A stretch of DNA of 64,000 nucleotides from Burkholderia sp. WP9. GTDB taxonomy: Bacteria; Pseudomonadota; Gammaproteobacteria; Burkholderiales; Burkholderiaceae. The notes under the pieces are model-generated. The model saw only the letters and a list, made by a program, of their open reading frames with translations, had not been told where the DNA came from and did no database searches. The position numbers and the translations under genes were made by a program. The stretch spans positions 2,232,001 through 2,296,000 of the forward strand of contig NZ_FNTG01000001.1 of the NCBI RefSeq assembly GCF_900104795.1. The letters are read 5' to 3'. This document shows positions 8,488-18,573 of the stretch, piece by piece (position 1 is the stretch's first letter; the number at the start of each line of letters is the position of its first letter).

Positions 8488-10830
8488 TTACGCCTTCTCC
8501 ACCACCAGTTCACCGAACAGGCTGCCCAGCGCTGCACCGGCCGGCGTAGCCGCCGATACGCGGACGACCGTCTCCGCAAGATTCGCGTCGCGCACGGCCG
8601 GCAACTGCACCGATTGCTCGCCCTGGCGCACGCGCACTGCGTCGCCTTCCTTCAAACCCAGTTTGTCGAACAGCGCAGCCGGCAGACCGACCGTGTTCGC
8701 TGCGCGTGCCGCTGCGGTCAGATGCAGCGACTCCGCGCGACGCACCAGCGCGTCGGCGTGATAGATCGGCACGTTCGCAATGCGCTCGAACTTGCCTTCC
8801 GCCGCCTTAGCCGCCTTGCCGCGCGCAACTGCGACGCCCGTCTTGTTCGACAGACGCGAGTTCAGTTCGCCGTCGCCGAGAGCGGCCGTACGCACTTCCT
8901 CCGACGTATCGAATTCGAAGCCCGGCACGCCCAGCAGGCTGCCCAGCACACGCAACACCTTCCATGCCGGACGCGTGTCGCCGAGCGGGCGCACCACGCC
9001 GTTGAACGTCTGTACCGTACCTTCGGCATTCACAAACGTACCGGCCGTTTCCGTGAACGGCGCGATCGGCAACAGCACGTCGGCGTATTCGGCGCCCGTC
9101 TGGAACGGCGACAGCACGACCACCATTTCAGCCTGCTTCAGCGCGGCCAAAGCCTGCGCCGGATTGGCCGTGTCGAATTCCGGCTCGACGTTCAGCAACA
9201 CATAACCCTTGCGCGGCTGCTCGAACACGTCGCGAGCGTTCAAACCGCCCTCGCCCGGCAATGCATTCACGAGATGCGCGCCGACCGTGTTGGCCGCTTC
9301 CGTGAAGAAGCCCAGCGTCGCGCCGGTCGCGTCCGCGATCCATTGCGCTGCGGCGTGGATGAGCGCGAAATCCGGATGACGGACCGCACCGTTGCCCAGC
9401 AACACGAGGCGGCGTTCGCCCGAAGCGAGCGACTTGGCGACCTGCTTGTTCGCATCCGTAGGCTGCGTGCCGGCGAAAGCTTCCGGCAGCGCGACGCCAT
9501 TGGCTTCCGACACTGCGCCGGCAATGCCAGCCAGCGCGTCGAGCCATGCGGACGGCGCGGCAACCACGCGCTCCGCTTGCGGAATCAGCGCGTCGTCATT
9601 CGTGGACTGCACCAGCGTGAGCTTCGCGCCGCCCTTGGCAGCTTGACGCAAACGCGCGGCGAACAGCGGATGGTCGCGGCGCAGATCCGAGCCGATCACC
9701 AGCGCGGCGTCGACGTTCGACAGATCGGCGATGGCGGTGCCGAGCCACGGCGCGCCATTGACCGGCGCGGAGAAATCCGACTGACGCAGACGGAAGTCGA
9801 CGTTAGGCGTGCCGACCGCTTGCGCCAGTTGCTTCAACAGGAACAGTTCTTCGACCGTGCTGTGGGCGCTGCCGAGTGCGGCCAGCGCGTTCGCGCCGTG
9901 GTCGCCCTTGATGCCCTTCAAACCCTTCACCACGTATTCGAGCGCGCTTTGCCAGTCGGTCTCGACCCACTTGCCGCCTTGCTTGAGCATTGGCTGCGTC
10001 AGACGCTCGGGGCTGTTCAGGCCTTCATACGAGAAGCGGTCCTTGTCCGAAATCCAGCATTCGTTGATGGATTCGTTTTCGAACGGCAGCACGCGCATCA
10101 CGCGATTGTTCTTCACCTGCACCACGAGGTTCGCGCCGACGGAATCGTGCGGGCTCACCGACTTGCGGCGCGACAGTTCCCACGTGCGGGCGCTGTAACG
10201 GAACGGCTTGCTGGTGAGCGCACCGACTGGGCACAGATCGATCATGTTGCCCGACAACTCCGAATCCACCGTCTTGCCGACAAACGAAGTGATTTCCGAA
10301 TGCTCGCCGCGGCCCAGCATGCCGAGTTCCATCACGCCGGCCACTTCCTGGCCGAAACGCACGCAACGCGTGCAGTGAATGCAACGCGACATTTCTTCCA
10401 TGGAGATCAGCGGGCCGACGTTCTTGTGGAACACCACGCGCTTTTCTTCGCTATAGCGCGATGCCGACTTGCCGTAACCCACGGCCAGATCCTGCAACTG
10501 ACACTCGCCACCCTGGTCGCAAATCGGGCAATCCAGCGGGTGGTTGATCAGCAGGAATTCCATCACGGCTTGCTGACCCTTCACCGCCTTGTCCGACTTG
10601 GTGCGCACGATCATGCCGGCCGATACCGGCGTGGCGCATGCGGGCACCGCCTTCGGCATCTTTTCGACATCGACCAGACACATCCGGCAGTTGGCCGCAA
10701 TCGACAGCTTCTTGTGATAGCAGAAGTGAGGAATGTACGTGTCGACCTTATGCGCAGCCTGGATCACCATGCTGCCTTCAGGCACCTCTACTTTCTTGCC
10801 GTCTATTTCAAGTTCAACCATGATGGTCAA
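8488..10830 (-). CDS. nuoG: NADH-quinone oxidoreductase subunit G
   Basis: 780 residues, the large iron-sulfur subunit of the peripheral arm. The N-terminal 2Fe-2S ferredoxin domain (residues 1-80) has CYHKKLSIAANCRMC and a later cysteine in PACATP. Next come HPLDCPICDQGGECQLQD (His/Cys-ligated cluster) and the CIHCTRCVRF ferredoxin motif, followed by a molybdopterin-oxidoreductase-like fold that lacks the cofactor in this family. The C-terminal region (GLKEGDAVRVRQG) resembles the MopB C-terminal domain. A 123-nt spacer with a hairpin separates it from nuoF. Confidence 0.97.
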   Translation of the reverse strand: MTIMVELEIDGKKVEVPEGSMVIQAAHKVDTYIPHFCYHKKLSIAANCRMCLVDVEKMPKAVPACATPVSAGMIVRTKSDKAVKGQQAVMEFLLINHPLDCPICDQGGECQLQDLAVGYGKSASRYSEEKRVVFHKNVGPLISMEEMSRCIHCTRCVRFGQEVAGVMELGMLGRGEHSEITSFVGKTVDSELSGNMIDLCPVGALTSKPFRYSARTWELSRRKSVSPHDSVGANLVVQVKNNRVMRVLPFENESINECWISDKDRFSYEGLNSPERLTQPMLKQGGKWVETDWQSALEYVVKGLKGIKGDHGANALAALGSAHSTVEELFLLKQLAQAVGTPNVDFRLRQSDFSAPVNGAPWLGTAIADLSNVDAALVIGSDLRRDHPLFAARLRQAAKGGAKLTLVQSTNDDALIPQAERVVAAPSAWLDALAGIAGAVSEANGVALPEAFAGTQPTDANKQVAKSLASGERRLVLLGNGAVRHPDFALIHAAAQWIADATGATLGFFTEAANTVGAHLVNALPGEGGLNARDVFEQPRKGYVLLNVEPEFDTANPAQALAALKQAEMVVVLSPFQTGAEYADVLLPIAPFTETAGTFVNAEGTVQTFNGVVRPLGDTRPAWKVLRVLGSLLGVPGFEFDTSEEVRTAALGDGELNSRLSNKTGVAVARGKAAKAAEGKFERIANVPIYHADALVRRAESLHLTAAARAANTVGLPAALFDKLGLKEGDAVRVRQGEQSVQLPAVRDANLAETVVRVSAATPAGAALGSLFGELVVEKA

Positions 10831-10866
10831 TCTTCCTTAACCTGTTACCGCTCAATCGTTCGCCTG

Positions 10867-10891
10867 TTCATCGCCCGTTTCAGGCGATGAA
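10867..10891. repeat. 9-bp hairpin in the nuoF-nuoG spacer
   Basis: ttcatcgcc and its complement ggcgatgaa flank a 7-nt loop in the 123-nt gap between nuoF and nuoG. No uridine tract follows on the minus strand. It may act as an mRNA processing or stability element that sets the stoichiometry between operon segments; this is inference. Confidence 0.5.
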
Positions 10892-10953
10892 TCCCGCGGT
10901 TGACGTGTTCTGGTGCGTGCCTGTTCAGCGCACTTACGTGTGCTTGTCTGCGC

Positions 10954-12282
10954 TCAAGCCGCCACTGTTTCCGACGCCGCTGCTGCGCCGGCGTGACCGC
11001 CGACGAGGCAATGCTTGTGGGCGACGTGATATTCGAACTCGTTCCAGTAGTGCTTGAGCATGCCGCGAACCGGCATGGCCGCCGCATCGCCGAGCGCGCA
11101 AATCGTGCGGCCCATGATGTTTTCGGCGACCGAGTTCAGCAGATCCAGATCTTCCGGACGGCCAAGCCCATGCTCGATACGATGCACGACGCGATACAGC
11201 CAGCCCGTGCCTTCGCGGCAAGGCGTGCATTGACCGCACGACTCTTCGTAGTAGAAATAAGACAGGCGCAACAGCGAGCGCACCATGCAACGCGTCTCGT
11301 CCATGACAATGACCGCGCCCGAACCCAGCATCGACCCCTGCTTGGCGATCGAGTCGTAGTCCATGTCGGTCTGCATCATGATGTCGCCCGGAATGACCGG
11401 TGCCGACGAGCCGCCAGGAATCACGGCTTTGATCTTCTTACCGCCGCGCATACCGCCGGCCAGTTCCATCAGCGTGGAGAACGGCGTGCCGAGCGGAATT
11501 TCATAATTGCCCGGACGCTCGACGTCGCCCGCGATCGAAAAGATCTTCGTGCCGCCGTTATTCGGCTTGCCGATCTCGAGGTAATTCTGCGGACCGATTG
11601 CGAGCAGGAACGGCACTGCGGCAAACGTCTCGGTGTTGTTGATCGTGGTCGGCTTGCCATACACGCCGAAGCTCGCCGGGAACGGCGGCTTGAAGCGCGG
11701 CTGGCCTTTCTTGCCTTCCAGCGATTCGAGCAGCGCGGTTTCTTCGCCGCAGATATAGGCGCCGTAACCGTGGTGCGCATGCAGTTCGAACGAGAAGCCC
11801 GAACCCATGATGTTTTCGCCGAGGAACCCGGCGCGGCGAGCTTCGTCCAACGCTTGTTCAAAGCGTTTGTAGACTTCCCAGATTTCGCCGTGGATATAGT
11901 TGTAGCCGACCGTAATGCCCATCGCGTACGCGCCGATGGCCATGCCTTCGATCAGCGCATGCGGATTGAAGCGCAGGATGTCGCGGTCTTTGAACGTACC
12001 CGGTTCGCCTTCGTCCGAATTGCAGACGAGGTACTTCTGGCCGGGGAACTGACGCGGCATGAAGCTCCACTTCAGGCCGGTCGGGAAGCCTGCACCGCCT
12101 CGGCCACGCAGACCCGACGCCTTGACGTCGGCAATCACCTGCTCGGGCGGAATCTTCTCTTCCAGAATACGGCGCAGCTGGGCGTAACCGCCGCGCGCCA
12201 CATAGTCTTCGAGATGCCAGTTATCGCCGTTCAGGCCGGCGAGAATCAGCGGTTTGATGTGACGATCGTGTAAACACGTCAT
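10954..12282 (-). CDS. nuoF: NADH-quinone oxidoreductase subunit F (FMN and NADH binding)
   Basis: 442 residues from the start [12 protein letters not shown]. This ATG is preferred over a longer frame upstream because it overlaps the nuoE stop (ATGA) and gives the family length. NuoF oxidises NADH through bound FMN and passes electrons through cluster N3. FMN and NADH motifs are visible as [17 protein letters not shown] and [18 protein letters not shown], and the 4Fe-4S motif is [12 protein letters not shown] with a distal cysteine in [14 protein letters not shown]. The C terminus is alanine-rich ([12 protein letters not shown]). Confidence 0.97.
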   Translation of the reverse strand: MTCLHDRHIKPLILAGLNGDNWHLEDYVARGGYAQLRRILEEKIPPEQVIADVKASGLRGRGGAGFPTGLKWSFMPRQFPGQKYLVCNSDEGEPGTFKDRDILRFNPHALIEGMAIGAYAMGITVGYNYIHGEIWEVYKRFEQALDEARRAGFLGENIMGSGFSFELHAHHGYGAYICGEETALLESLEGKKGQPRFKPPFPASFGVYGKPTTINNTETFAAVPFLLAIGPQNYLEIGKPNNGGTKIFSIAGDVERPGNYEIPLGTPFSTLMELAGGMRGGKKIKAVIPGGSSAPVIPGDIMMQTDMDYDSIAKQGSMLGSGAVIVMDETRCMVRSLLRLSYFYYEESCGQCTPCREGTGWLYRVVHRIEHGLGRPEDLDLLNSVAENIMGRTICALGDAAAMPVRGMLKHYWNEFEYHVAHKHCLVGGHAGAAAASETVAA

Positions 12283-12764
12283 TTCGAAAGTTCCTCGAGC
12301 AGCTGGTCGATCTTCGCGCGGCTCATGAAGCTGCACATGCGATGGTTGTTCACCAGCATCACCGGCGCGTCGCCGCACGAGCCCATACATTCACCTTCTT
12401 TCAGGGTGAATTTGCCGTCGGGCGTGGTTTCGCCGAAGTCGATGCCGAGCTTCTGCTTCAGATATTCAGCCGCGCTGTCCGAGCCGCCGTCCGGGCCAAG
12501 CTGACACGGCAGGTTCGTGCAGAGCGTGATCTTGTACTTGCCGACAGGCGAGGTCTCGTACATCGTGTAGAAGGTAGCCACCTCCTGCACGGCGACTGCC
12601 GGCATGCCGAGATAGTCCGCGACGAACTGCATGAGTTCGGGCGACAGCCAGCCATGCTCTTCCTGAGCAGTGGCCAACGCCGACATCACGGCGGACTGTT
12701 TCTGATCGGCGGGATACTTCGCGATCGCACGATCGATTTCTTTCAGGCCTTCAGCTGAGATCAT
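12279..12764 (-). CDS. nuoE: NADH-quinone oxidoreductase subunit E
   Basis: 161 residues from [18 protein letters not shown] seven codons upstream (ending at 12785) is possible, but the ATG gives the usual family length. NuoE is the thioredoxin-fold subunit with 2Fe-2S cluster N1a; the ligands appear in CTNLPC and later [14 protein letters not shown]. It forms the NADH dehydrogenase module with NuoF and NuoG. Its stop overlaps the nuoF start by four bases, and a 109-nt spacer precedes it after nuoD. Confidence 0.96.
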   Translation of the reverse strand: MISAEGLKEIDRAIAKYPADQKQSAVMSALATAQEEHGWLSPELMQFVADYLGMPAVAVQEVATFYTMYETSPVGKYKITLCTNLPCQLGPDGGSDSAAEYLKQKLGIDFGETTPDGKFTLKEGECMGSCGDAPVMLVNNHRMCSFMSRAKIDQLLEELSK

Positions 12765-12894
12765 TTTCAGACACGACTCTTTCAATTCCTACCGAACGAA
12801 AACCCGTCGCTCACATCATGCTGCGACAGACCCGGCGTTCCTTGCTTGACGCGCGCTTCAGTGCAATCTGAAAACGCGCGCCGATGAATACGTC

Positions 12895-14148
12895 CTAGCG
12901 ATCCACTTCGCCGAACACGATGTCCTGCGTGCCGATGATCGTCACGGCGTCGGCGATCATGTGACCGCGCGCCATTTCATCGAGCGTGGACAGGTGGGCA
13001 TAGCCCGGTGCGCGGATCTTCAGGCGATACGGCTTGTTGGCGCCGTCCGAGATCAGGTAGATGCCGAACTCGCCCTTCGGATGCTCGACAGCGGCGTACG
13101 CCTCGCCTTCCGGTACGTGGAAGCCTTCCGTGAAGAGCTTGAAGTGGTGAATCAACTCTTCCATGTTCGACTTCATGCCGACGCGCGACGGCGGCGCAAC
13201 CTTGTGATTGTCGATCATCACGGGGCCGGGATTCTTACGCAGCCACTCAATGCACTGTTTCACGATGCGCGTGGATTGGCGCATTTCTTCGACGCGGACC
13301 AGATAGCGGTCGTAGCAATCGCCATTCACACCGACCGGAATGTCGAAATCGAGCTTGTCGTAGACTTCGTACGGCTGCTTCTTGCGCAGATCCCACTCGA
13401 TACCCGAGCCGCGCAACATGGCGCCGGTCATACCGAGGTTCAACGCGCGTTCCGGACTCACCACGCCGATACCGACCAGACGTTGCTTCCAGATCCGGTT
13501 GTCGGTGAGCAGCGTTTCGTATTCGTCGACGCACTTCGGGAAACGCGTGAAGAAATCGTCGATGAAGTCGAGCAGCGAACCCTGGCGGTTCTCGTTCATC
13601 TTCGACAATGCCTTCGCATTGCGAATTTTCGATGCCTTGTATTGCGGCATTGCGTCAGGCAGATCGCGATAGACGCCGCCCGGACGATAGTAAGCTGCGT
13701 GCATCCGTGCGCCGGACACCGCTTCATACACGTCCATCAGGTCTTCACGTTCGCGGAACGCATACAGGAACACCGCCATGGCGCCGACGTCGAGTGCGTG
13801 CGCGCCGATCCACATCAGGTGGTTCAGCACGCGCGTGACTTCGTCGAACATGACGCGAATGTATTGCGCGCGGATCGGCACCTCGATGCCGAGCAGCTTT
13901 TCGATCGCCATCACGTAGCCGTGCTCGTTGACCATCATCGACACGTAGTCGAGACGGTCCATGTACGGCACCGACTGAATGAATGTTTTGGTTTCGGCGA
14001 GCTTTTCAGTCGCACGATGCAGCAGGCCGATATGCGGATCGGCGCGCTGGATGACTTCGCCGTCGAGTTCGAGCACGAGGCGCAGTACACCGTGCGCTGC
14101 CGGGTGCTGAGGGCCGAAGTTGAGCGTGTAGTTCTTGATCTCTGCCAT
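12895..14148 (-). CDS. nuoD: NADH-quinone oxidoreductase subunit D
   Basis: 417 residues, the normal length for a NuoD that is not fused to NuoC. This 49-kDa-type subunit is related to NiFe hydrogenase large subunits and forms the quinone-binding pocket with NuoB. Visible motifs are [20 protein letters not shown] near the N terminus, [15 protein letters not shown], and the C-terminal stretch LMARGH-like [19 protein letters not shown]. It lies 9 nt after nuoC. Confidence 0.98.
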   Translation of the reverse strand: MAEIKNYTLNFGPQHPAAHGVLRLVLELDGEVIQRADPHIGLLHRATEKLAETKTFIQSVPYMDRLDYVSMMVNEHGYVMAIEKLLGIEVPIRAQYIRVMFDEVTRVLNHLMWIGAHALDVGAMAVFLYAFREREDLMDVYEAVSGARMHAAYYRPGGVYRDLPDAMPQYKASKIRNAKALSKMNENRQGSLLDFIDDFFTRFPKCVDEYETLLTDNRIWKQRLVGIGVVSPERALNLGMTGAMLRGSGIEWDLRKKQPYEVYDKLDFDIPVGVNGDCYDRYLVRVEEMRQSTRIVKQCIEWLRKNPGPVMIDNHKVAPPSRVGMKSNMEELIHHFKLFTEGFHVPEGEAYAAVEHPKGEFGIYLISDGANKPYRLKIRAPGYAHLSTLDEMARGHMIADAVTIIGTQDIVFGEVDR

Positions 14149-14157
14149 GGCGTTCTC

Positions 14158-14760
14158 TTAGTGTTTCAGACCGCCATAGCGATCTTCGCGGATCACGCGC
14201 GGCGTGATTTCCCGCGGCTCGATCGTCACAGGCTGATAGACGACGCGCTTTTCTTCCGGGTCGTAACGCATTTCGACGTAACCGGAGACAGGAAAATCTT
14301 TACGGAACGGGTGACCGATGAAACCGTAATCGGTGAGGATACGGCGCAGGTCCGGGTGGCCTTCGAAGACGATGCCGTACAGGTCGAATGCCTCGCGCTC
14401 GTACCAGTTGACCGAATTCCAGATTTCGACGACGGACGGCAGGATCGGCACTTCGTCGTCCGGTGCGAACACGCGCAGACGCAAACGCCAGTTGTTCTGC
14501 ACCGACAACAAATGCAGAACGGCCGCGAAACGCGGACCGTCATAAGCGCCTTCGGCGTAGGTCTGATAGTCGACGCCGCACAGATCCACGCATTGCTCGA
14601 AACCGAGCGAGCGGTCGTCGCGCAGACGGGTTGCCACATTGAGGTAGTCGCCAGCCTTCACGACGATCGTCAACTCACCGATTGCCTCGGTAGTGCTCTG
14701 CAGGAGGCCGCCAAAGGCCGCCTCGAGGTTCGCTTTCAGGGTCTCGAGTTTGCTTGCCAT
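14158..14760 (-). CDS. nuoC: NADH-quinone oxidoreductase subunit C
   Basis: 200 residues. NuoC (30-kDa subunit) is a peripheral-arm structural protein without cofactor. The family signature is present as [20 protein letters not shown] followed by [20 protein letters not shown]. It is separate from nuoD here, unlike the fused nuoCD of enterobacteria. It sits between nuoB (21 nt) and nuoD (9 nt). Confidence 0.97.
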   Translation of the reverse strand: MASKLETLKANLEAAFGGLLQSTTEAIGELTIVVKAGDYLNVATRLRDDRSLGFEQCVDLCGVDYQTYAEGAYDGPRFAAVLHLLSVQNNWRLRLRVFAPDDEVPILPSVVEIWNSVNWYEREAFDLYGIVFEGHPDLRRILTDYGFIGHPFRKDFPVSGYVEMRYDPEEKRVVYQPVTIEPREITPRVIREDRYGGLKH

Positions 14761-14781
14761 ATTGTGGGGGAGGCGTTGGCC

Positions 14782-15261
14782 TTATTGACGGGCGATTGTG
14801 TTGGTGCGGCGAATCTTGGCCTGCAACTGGATCACGCCGTACACCAGCGCTTCCGCCGTGGGCGGGCAACCGGGCACATAGACGTCGACCGGCACGATCC
14901 GATCGCAGCCGCGCACCACCGAATACGAGTAGTGGTAATAGCCACCACCGTTCGCGCACGAACCCATCGAAATCACCCAGCGCGGCTCGGCCATCTGGTC
15001 GTAGACCTTGCGCAGAGCCGGCGCCATCTTGTTGCACAGCGTGCCGGCGACGATCATCACGTCCGACTGACGCGGACTCGGACGAAACACCACGCCAAAA
15101 CGGTCGAGGTCATAACGGGCGGCACCCGCATGCATCATCTCGACCGCACAGCACGCAAGACCAAACGTCATCGGCCACAGCGAGCCGGTGCGCGTCCAGT
15201 TGATCAGTTTGTCAGCTGTGGTGGTGACAAACCCTTCCTTCAAGACCCCTTCGATACTCAT
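14782..15261 (-). CDS. nuoB: NADH-quinone oxidoreductase subunit B
   Basis: 159 residues from [15 protein letters not shown]; a longer in-frame extension upstream is rejected because MSIEG is the family start. NuoB carries cluster N2, the last electron donor before quinone. The adjacent cysteine pair in [19 protein letters not shown], the cysteine in [20 protein letters not shown] and the final [13 protein letters not shown] are all intact. It follows nuoA after 63 nt. Confidence 0.97.
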
Positions 15262-15324
15262 TTGCTTTCCACTCCAGACGGGGTGGCAAGCCTTGGCCAC
15301 CCGCGCAAACCGGCGATTAATCCA

Positions 15325-15684
15325 TCATTCCCAGTCGAGGCCGCCTTTTTTCCAGATGTAGGCGAAGCCCAGCAGGAATTCGAGCAGGAAAATCATCATC
15401 GCCATGAAGCCCGGCCAGCCGATGTCGCGCAGGGCAACGCCCCACGGGAACAAGAACGCGGTTTCAAGATCGAAAATGATGAACAGAATGGCGACGAGGT
15501 AATAGCGCACATCGAACTTCATGCGCGCATCTTCGAATGCTTCGAAGCCGCACTCGTACGGTGCGTTTTTCTCGGTATCAGGCTTATTGGGACCGAGGAT
15601 CTTGCCGATACTGACCAGCGCCACGCCTAAACCAGTGCCCACAACGAGGAACAACAAGACGGGGAAATAGGCTGCGAGGTTCAA
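15325..15684 (-). CDS. nuoA: NADH-quinone oxidoreductase subunit A (TTG start)
   Basis: 119 residues with three transmembrane helices, first gene of the nuo operon. Two TTG codons are candidates (ending at 15696 and 15684). The second is chosen because a GAGGA ribosome-binding sequence lies five bases ahead of it and the product [19 protein letters not shown] then matches the family start. Conserved [20 protein letters not shown] and [13 protein letters not shown] are present. NuoA contributes to the quinone-site loop and the membrane arm. Confidence 0.95.
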   Translation of the reverse strand: MNLAAYFPVLLFLVVGTGLGVALVSIGKILGPNKPDTEKNAPYECGFEAFEDARMKFDVRYYLVAILFIIFDLETAFLFPWGVALRDIGWPGFMAMMIFLLEFLLGFAYIWKKGGLDWE

Positions 15685-15716
15685 GACAGTCCTCAATCGG
15701 TTGGGTTCTGAGTGCC

Positions 15717-15739
15717 GTCAGGAGCATAGCACTCCTGAC
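15717..15739 (-). promoter_or_regulatory. Probable nuo operon promoter: extended -10 inside a perfect inverted repeat
   Basis: On the minus strand the element TGCTATGCT (extended -10, 15723-15731) lies about 40 nt ahead of the nuoA start. It falls across a perfect 8-bp inverted repeat, gtcaggag / ctcctgac, with a 7-nt spacer. No good -35 is visible at 16-18 bp, which fits an extended -10 promoter. The repeat could be an operator overlapping the promoter or a hairpin at the start of the leader. Confidence 0.5.
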
Positions 15740-15799
15740 GCGAAATCACTTCCGAAACGCACATGTCGCAAGCCCAACGCAAGCCGCACGCCAGAAGTG

Positions 15800-15836
15800 A
15801 AAATGCCAGCCGAAGCGAAGCAAGCGGCTGGCATTT
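15800..15836 (-). terminator. Intrinsic terminator after tRNA-Leu
   Basis: aaatgccagccg pairs perfectly with cggctggcattt over 12 bp around a 12-nt loop, starting 11 nt past the tRNA 3' end. On the minus strand the stem ends in a short T run (TTTT). It should stop transcription of tpiA-secG-tRNA before the nuo promoter. Confidence 0.8.
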
Positions 15837-15847
15837 AGATAACATTT

Positions 15848-15932
15848 TGGTGCCGACGGCGAGACTCGAACTCGCACAGCTTTCGCCACTACCCCCTCAA
15901 GATAGCGTGTCTACCAATTTCACCACGTCGGC
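15848..15932 (-). tRNA. leuU: tRNA-Leu (anticodon GAG)
   Basis: An 85-nt class II tRNA with the CCA end encoded. The acceptor stem GCCGACG pairs with CGTCGGC (seven bp) with discriminator A. The anticodon arm is CTATC-TTGAGGG-GGTAG, giving anticodon GAG, which reads CUC/CUU leucine codons. A long variable arm typical of tRNA-Leu and the T arm with GTTCGAGTC are visible. The gene lies directly downstream of secG, as leuU does in enterobacteria, and is followed by a terminator. Confidence 0.95.
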
Positions 15933-16044
15933 ACTGCATGCAATCCGGGAAAACAACTTATAAAACCCGCGAATCGCTTCAAGACTTGAATTATAACTGG
16001 TCTAAACAGTTTGTTCAACGCACAAAAGCACTTTGAACGAAAAT

Positions 16045-16422
16045 TTATTTCGGTACATCAGTCGCAGGAACGGATGCAGCCGATGCCGGCAAAACAGCCG
16101 AGCCACCTGCCGGTGCCGAAGCAGCCGAAGCCGCGACCGGCGCAGTCACCGCCGCGCCCAGCAAGCCTGCGGAAGGTTTCGCCCGATATGCACCAAGGTA
16201 CGTGAGCGTCAGCGTGGTGACAAAAAACACCGCGGCGAGAACCGCCGTTGTACGTGACAAAAAGTTTGCCGAACCGGTCGCACCGAACAGACTGCCCGAC
16301 GCTCCGCTACCAAAAGCCGCGCCCATATCGGCGCCTTTGCCGTGTTGCAGCAAGACGAGGCCAATCACCCCGAGTGCCGACAACAGCTGAACGACGATAA
16401 TCAATGTTTTCAAATACAGCAT
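16045..16422 (-). CDS. secG: Preprotein translocase subunit SecG
   Basis: 125 residues from MLYLKTLIIVVQLLSALG. The ATG at 16422 is favoured over a GTG three codons upstream because AGGTGAG lies just ahead of it. SecG is the small SecYEG subunit that assists SecA-driven export. Two transmembrane helices (residues about 1-22 and 50-75) flank the conserved cytoplasmic loop GLVLLQHGKGADMGAAFGSG and GSANFLSRTT. The C terminus is an Ala/Pro/Ser-rich tail. It follows tpiA after 82 nt and precedes the tRNA. Confidence 0.95.
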   Translation of the reverse strand: MLYLKTLIIVVQLLSALGVIGLVLLQHGKGADMGAAFGSGASGSLFGATGSANFLSRTTAVLAAVFFVTTLTLTYLGAYRAKPSAGLLGAAVTAPVAASAASAPAGGSAVLPASAASVPATDVPK

Positions 16423-16504
16423 CACACTCACCTGAGTCTTTATTTAACCGCGCGACACACTACGTGTTGCACGGGATGGGGTCATCCTCGCCAAGGCGCC
16501 CTGC

Positions 16505-17284
16505 TCAACCGGCGACGCTCGTTGCGGCTGCCGCCTTGCAGATCGCCAGGAAATCCTGGTCTTTCAACGACGCGCCGCCGATCAGGCCACCGTCGATATC
16601 CGGCTGGCGGAACAATTCTTCCGCGTTTTCCGGCTTTACACTGCCACCGTACAGCAGCGGCACATCCGCCACCGCCGCGCCCTTTGCCGCCAGACGCGCG
16701 CGCAGGAACGCATGAACCGCCTGCGCCTGCTCCGAACTCGCGCTCTTGCCGGTGCCGATCGCCCAGACCGGCTCATAAGCAACGACGATCCGCGCCGCCT
16801 CTTGCACCGACAATTTCGCCAGCACTTCGTCCAGCTGCATGCCGACCACCTGCTCGGTCGAACCGGCTTCGCGCTCTTCAAGCGTTTCACCGACGCAGAC
16901 GATCGGCGTCAAGCCGGCCTCCAGCGCGCGCTGTGTTTTCACCGCGACCAGTTCTGCGCTTTCGCGATGATAGGCACGGCGCTCCGAGTGCCCGACGATC
17001 GCGAGCGTGGCGCCGAACTCCACCGCCATAGGCGCGGCCACTTCGCCGGTATAGGCGCCATGCGTGAACGCTGACACGTCCTGCACGCCCCACACGACCC
17101 GGCTGCCTTCCAGCAACGATTGAGACTGCGCGAGATACGGACTCGGCACGCAGACGCCGACGCGCACGTCGGCCGGCAATTCGCCCGCGCCTTGCACCAC
17201 CGCCTGCAACAGCGTGGCATTCTCAGCGAGGCGCCCGTGCATCTTCCAGTTACCGACTACCAGTTTGGCTCGTTGTTTCGACAT
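16505..17284 (-). CDS. tpiA: Triosephosphate isomerase
   Basis: 259 residues, a complete TIM barrel. It interconverts dihydroxyacetone phosphate and glyceraldehyde 3-phosphate in the cytosol. Active-site residues are visible: Asn/Lys in VVGNWKMHG, the histidine in [10 protein letters not shown], the catalytic glutamate in [13 protein letters not shown] with the mobile loop, and the phosphate-binding [11 protein letters not shown]. The gene heads the tpiA-secG-tRNA unit. Identification is secure. Confidence 0.98.
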   Translation of the reverse strand: MSKQRAKLVVGNWKMHGRLAENATLLQAVVQGAGELPADVRVGVCVPSPYLAQSQSLLEGSRVVWGVQDVSAFTHGAYTGEVAAPMAVEFGATLAIVGHSERRAYHRESAELVAVKTQRALEAGLTPIVCVGETLEEREAGSTEQVVGMQLDEVLAKLSVQEAARIVVAYEPVWAIGTGKSASSEQAQAVHAFLRARLAAKGAAVADVPLLYGGSVKPENAEELFRQPDIDGGLIGGASLKDQDFLAICKAAAATSVAG

Positions 17285-17405
17285 CGTCTCGTCTTGTCTT
17301 GGCGGCGGACTTCGTTTGCGCTTACAGTCCGCCTTTCGGATTCATGCGGCGTGCGCAAAACGCACAATTTTACTGCGTGGGGTGGATCGGGTCAAACCGA
17401 CCGTG

Positions 17406-18422
17406 TCAAGCGTCCTGACCCCAAGACAGTACGATCTTGCCGACGTGCGTGCTGCTCTCCATCAGCGTGTGCGCGTCGGCGGCCTGCGCGGCCGGAAACA
17501 CGCGATGCACCACGGGCTTGATGCGCCCGTCTTCGAGATGCGGCCACACGCGTTCTTTGAGTTGCGCGGCAATCTTCGCCTTGAATTCGATCGACCGCGG
17601 ACGCAGCGTCGAACCGGTCAACGTCAAACGGCGGCGCAGCACTTCGTTCAGATTCAGCTCCGCTTTCGCGCCACCCAGCAACGCGATCAGCACGATGCGT
17701 CCGCCGTCGGCCAAGGCCGTCAACTCGCGCGATACGTAACTGCCCGCCACCATGTCGAGCACCACGTCGACGCCGCGGTCGTTGGTCAACGACTTGATCA
17801 CTTCGACGAAATCTTCGGTCTTGTAGTTGATCGCCCGTTCGGCGCCCAACGCTTCACACGCACGGCACTTCTCGTCCGAACCGGCGGTCGCGAACACGCG
17901 GAAACCCAGCGCATGCGCAATCTGGATCGCCGTCACGCCGATGCCGCTGGAACCACCCTGCACCAGCAGCGTTTCGTTCGGCGCGCCTTCGCCCTTACCG
18001 AGTTGCGCACGGTCGAACACATTGCTCCACACCGTGAAAAACGTTTCCGGCAGCGAAGCCGCCTCGACGTCCGACAAACCGGCCGGCACCGGCAGGCACT
18101 GCAGCAACGGCGCGACCGCGTATTCCGCGTAGCCGCCACCAGCCAGCAACGCACACACGCGATCACCCACCTTCAGGCCAAACGGATTGTTCTTCTCGTC
18201 GATCGTACCGCCGACGATTTCGCCCGCCACTTCCAGCCCCGGCAGATCCGACGCGCCCGGCGGCGGCGCATAGCCGCCCTTGCGCTGGAACACGTCAGGA
18301 CGGTTGATGCCGGATGCGGCCACCTTGATCAGCACCTCGCCCGCGGCCGGTTGCGGCGTGGGCCGCTCCGCCAGTTTCAGAACATCCGGTGCACCGAATT
18401 CGGTGATTTCGATCGCTTTCAT
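17406..18422 (-). CDS. NAD(P)H quinone oxidoreductase, zinc-less MDR (PIG3/TIGR02824 type)
   Basis: 338 residues from MKAIEITEFGAPDVLKLAE; an in-frame extension of 11 codons upstream is less likely. The protein is a medium-chain dehydrogenase/reductase with an N-terminal GroES-like domain and a Rossmann domain (LVQGGSSGIGVTAIQIAHAL). The structural and catalytic zinc cysteines of alcohol dehydrogenases are absent, as in quinone reductases. It probably reduces quinones using NADPH. It lies 121 nt upstream of tpiA and may be transcribed with it. The family is firm, the substrate is not. Confidence 0.88.
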   Translation of the reverse strand: MKAIEITEFGAPDVLKLAERPTPQPAAGEVLIKVAASGINRPDVFQRKGGYAPPPGASDLPGLEVAGEIVGGTIDEKNNPFGLKVGDRVCALLAGGGYAEYAVAPLLQCLPVPAGLSDVEAASLPETFFTVWSNVFDRAQLGKGEGAPNETLLVQGGSSGIGVTAIQIAHALGFRVFATAGSDEKCRACEALGAERAINYKTEDFVEVIKSLTNDRGVDVVLDMVAGSYVSRELTALADGGRIVLIALLGGAKAELNLNEVLRRRLTLTGSTLRPRSIEFKAKIAAQLKERVWPHLEDGRIKPVVHRVFPAAQAADAHTLMESSTHVGKIVLSWGQDA

Positions 18423-18573
18423 CTGCGTCAACTCCAAGATTGGATTGCGTTGCATGCCGGGATGAACAACTAGAGTACCCGTTTCTCATTACCTGCAACG
18501 CAATCCACCCTGCGCCCTTCATGAAAAACGGCCGGCGCGCATTCGCGCTGCCGGCCGTTGCCCCGCTACCGCA

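Noticed and set aside
7903..10890. 995-aa open frame antisense to nuoG/nuoH
   Set aside because: Same shadow effect opposite nuoG and nuoH, with low-complexity composition and no recognisable domain.
12961..15630. 889-aa open frame antisense to nuoD-nuoA
   Set aside because: It crosses four true genes and their spacers on the opposite strand; composition is typical of a shadow.
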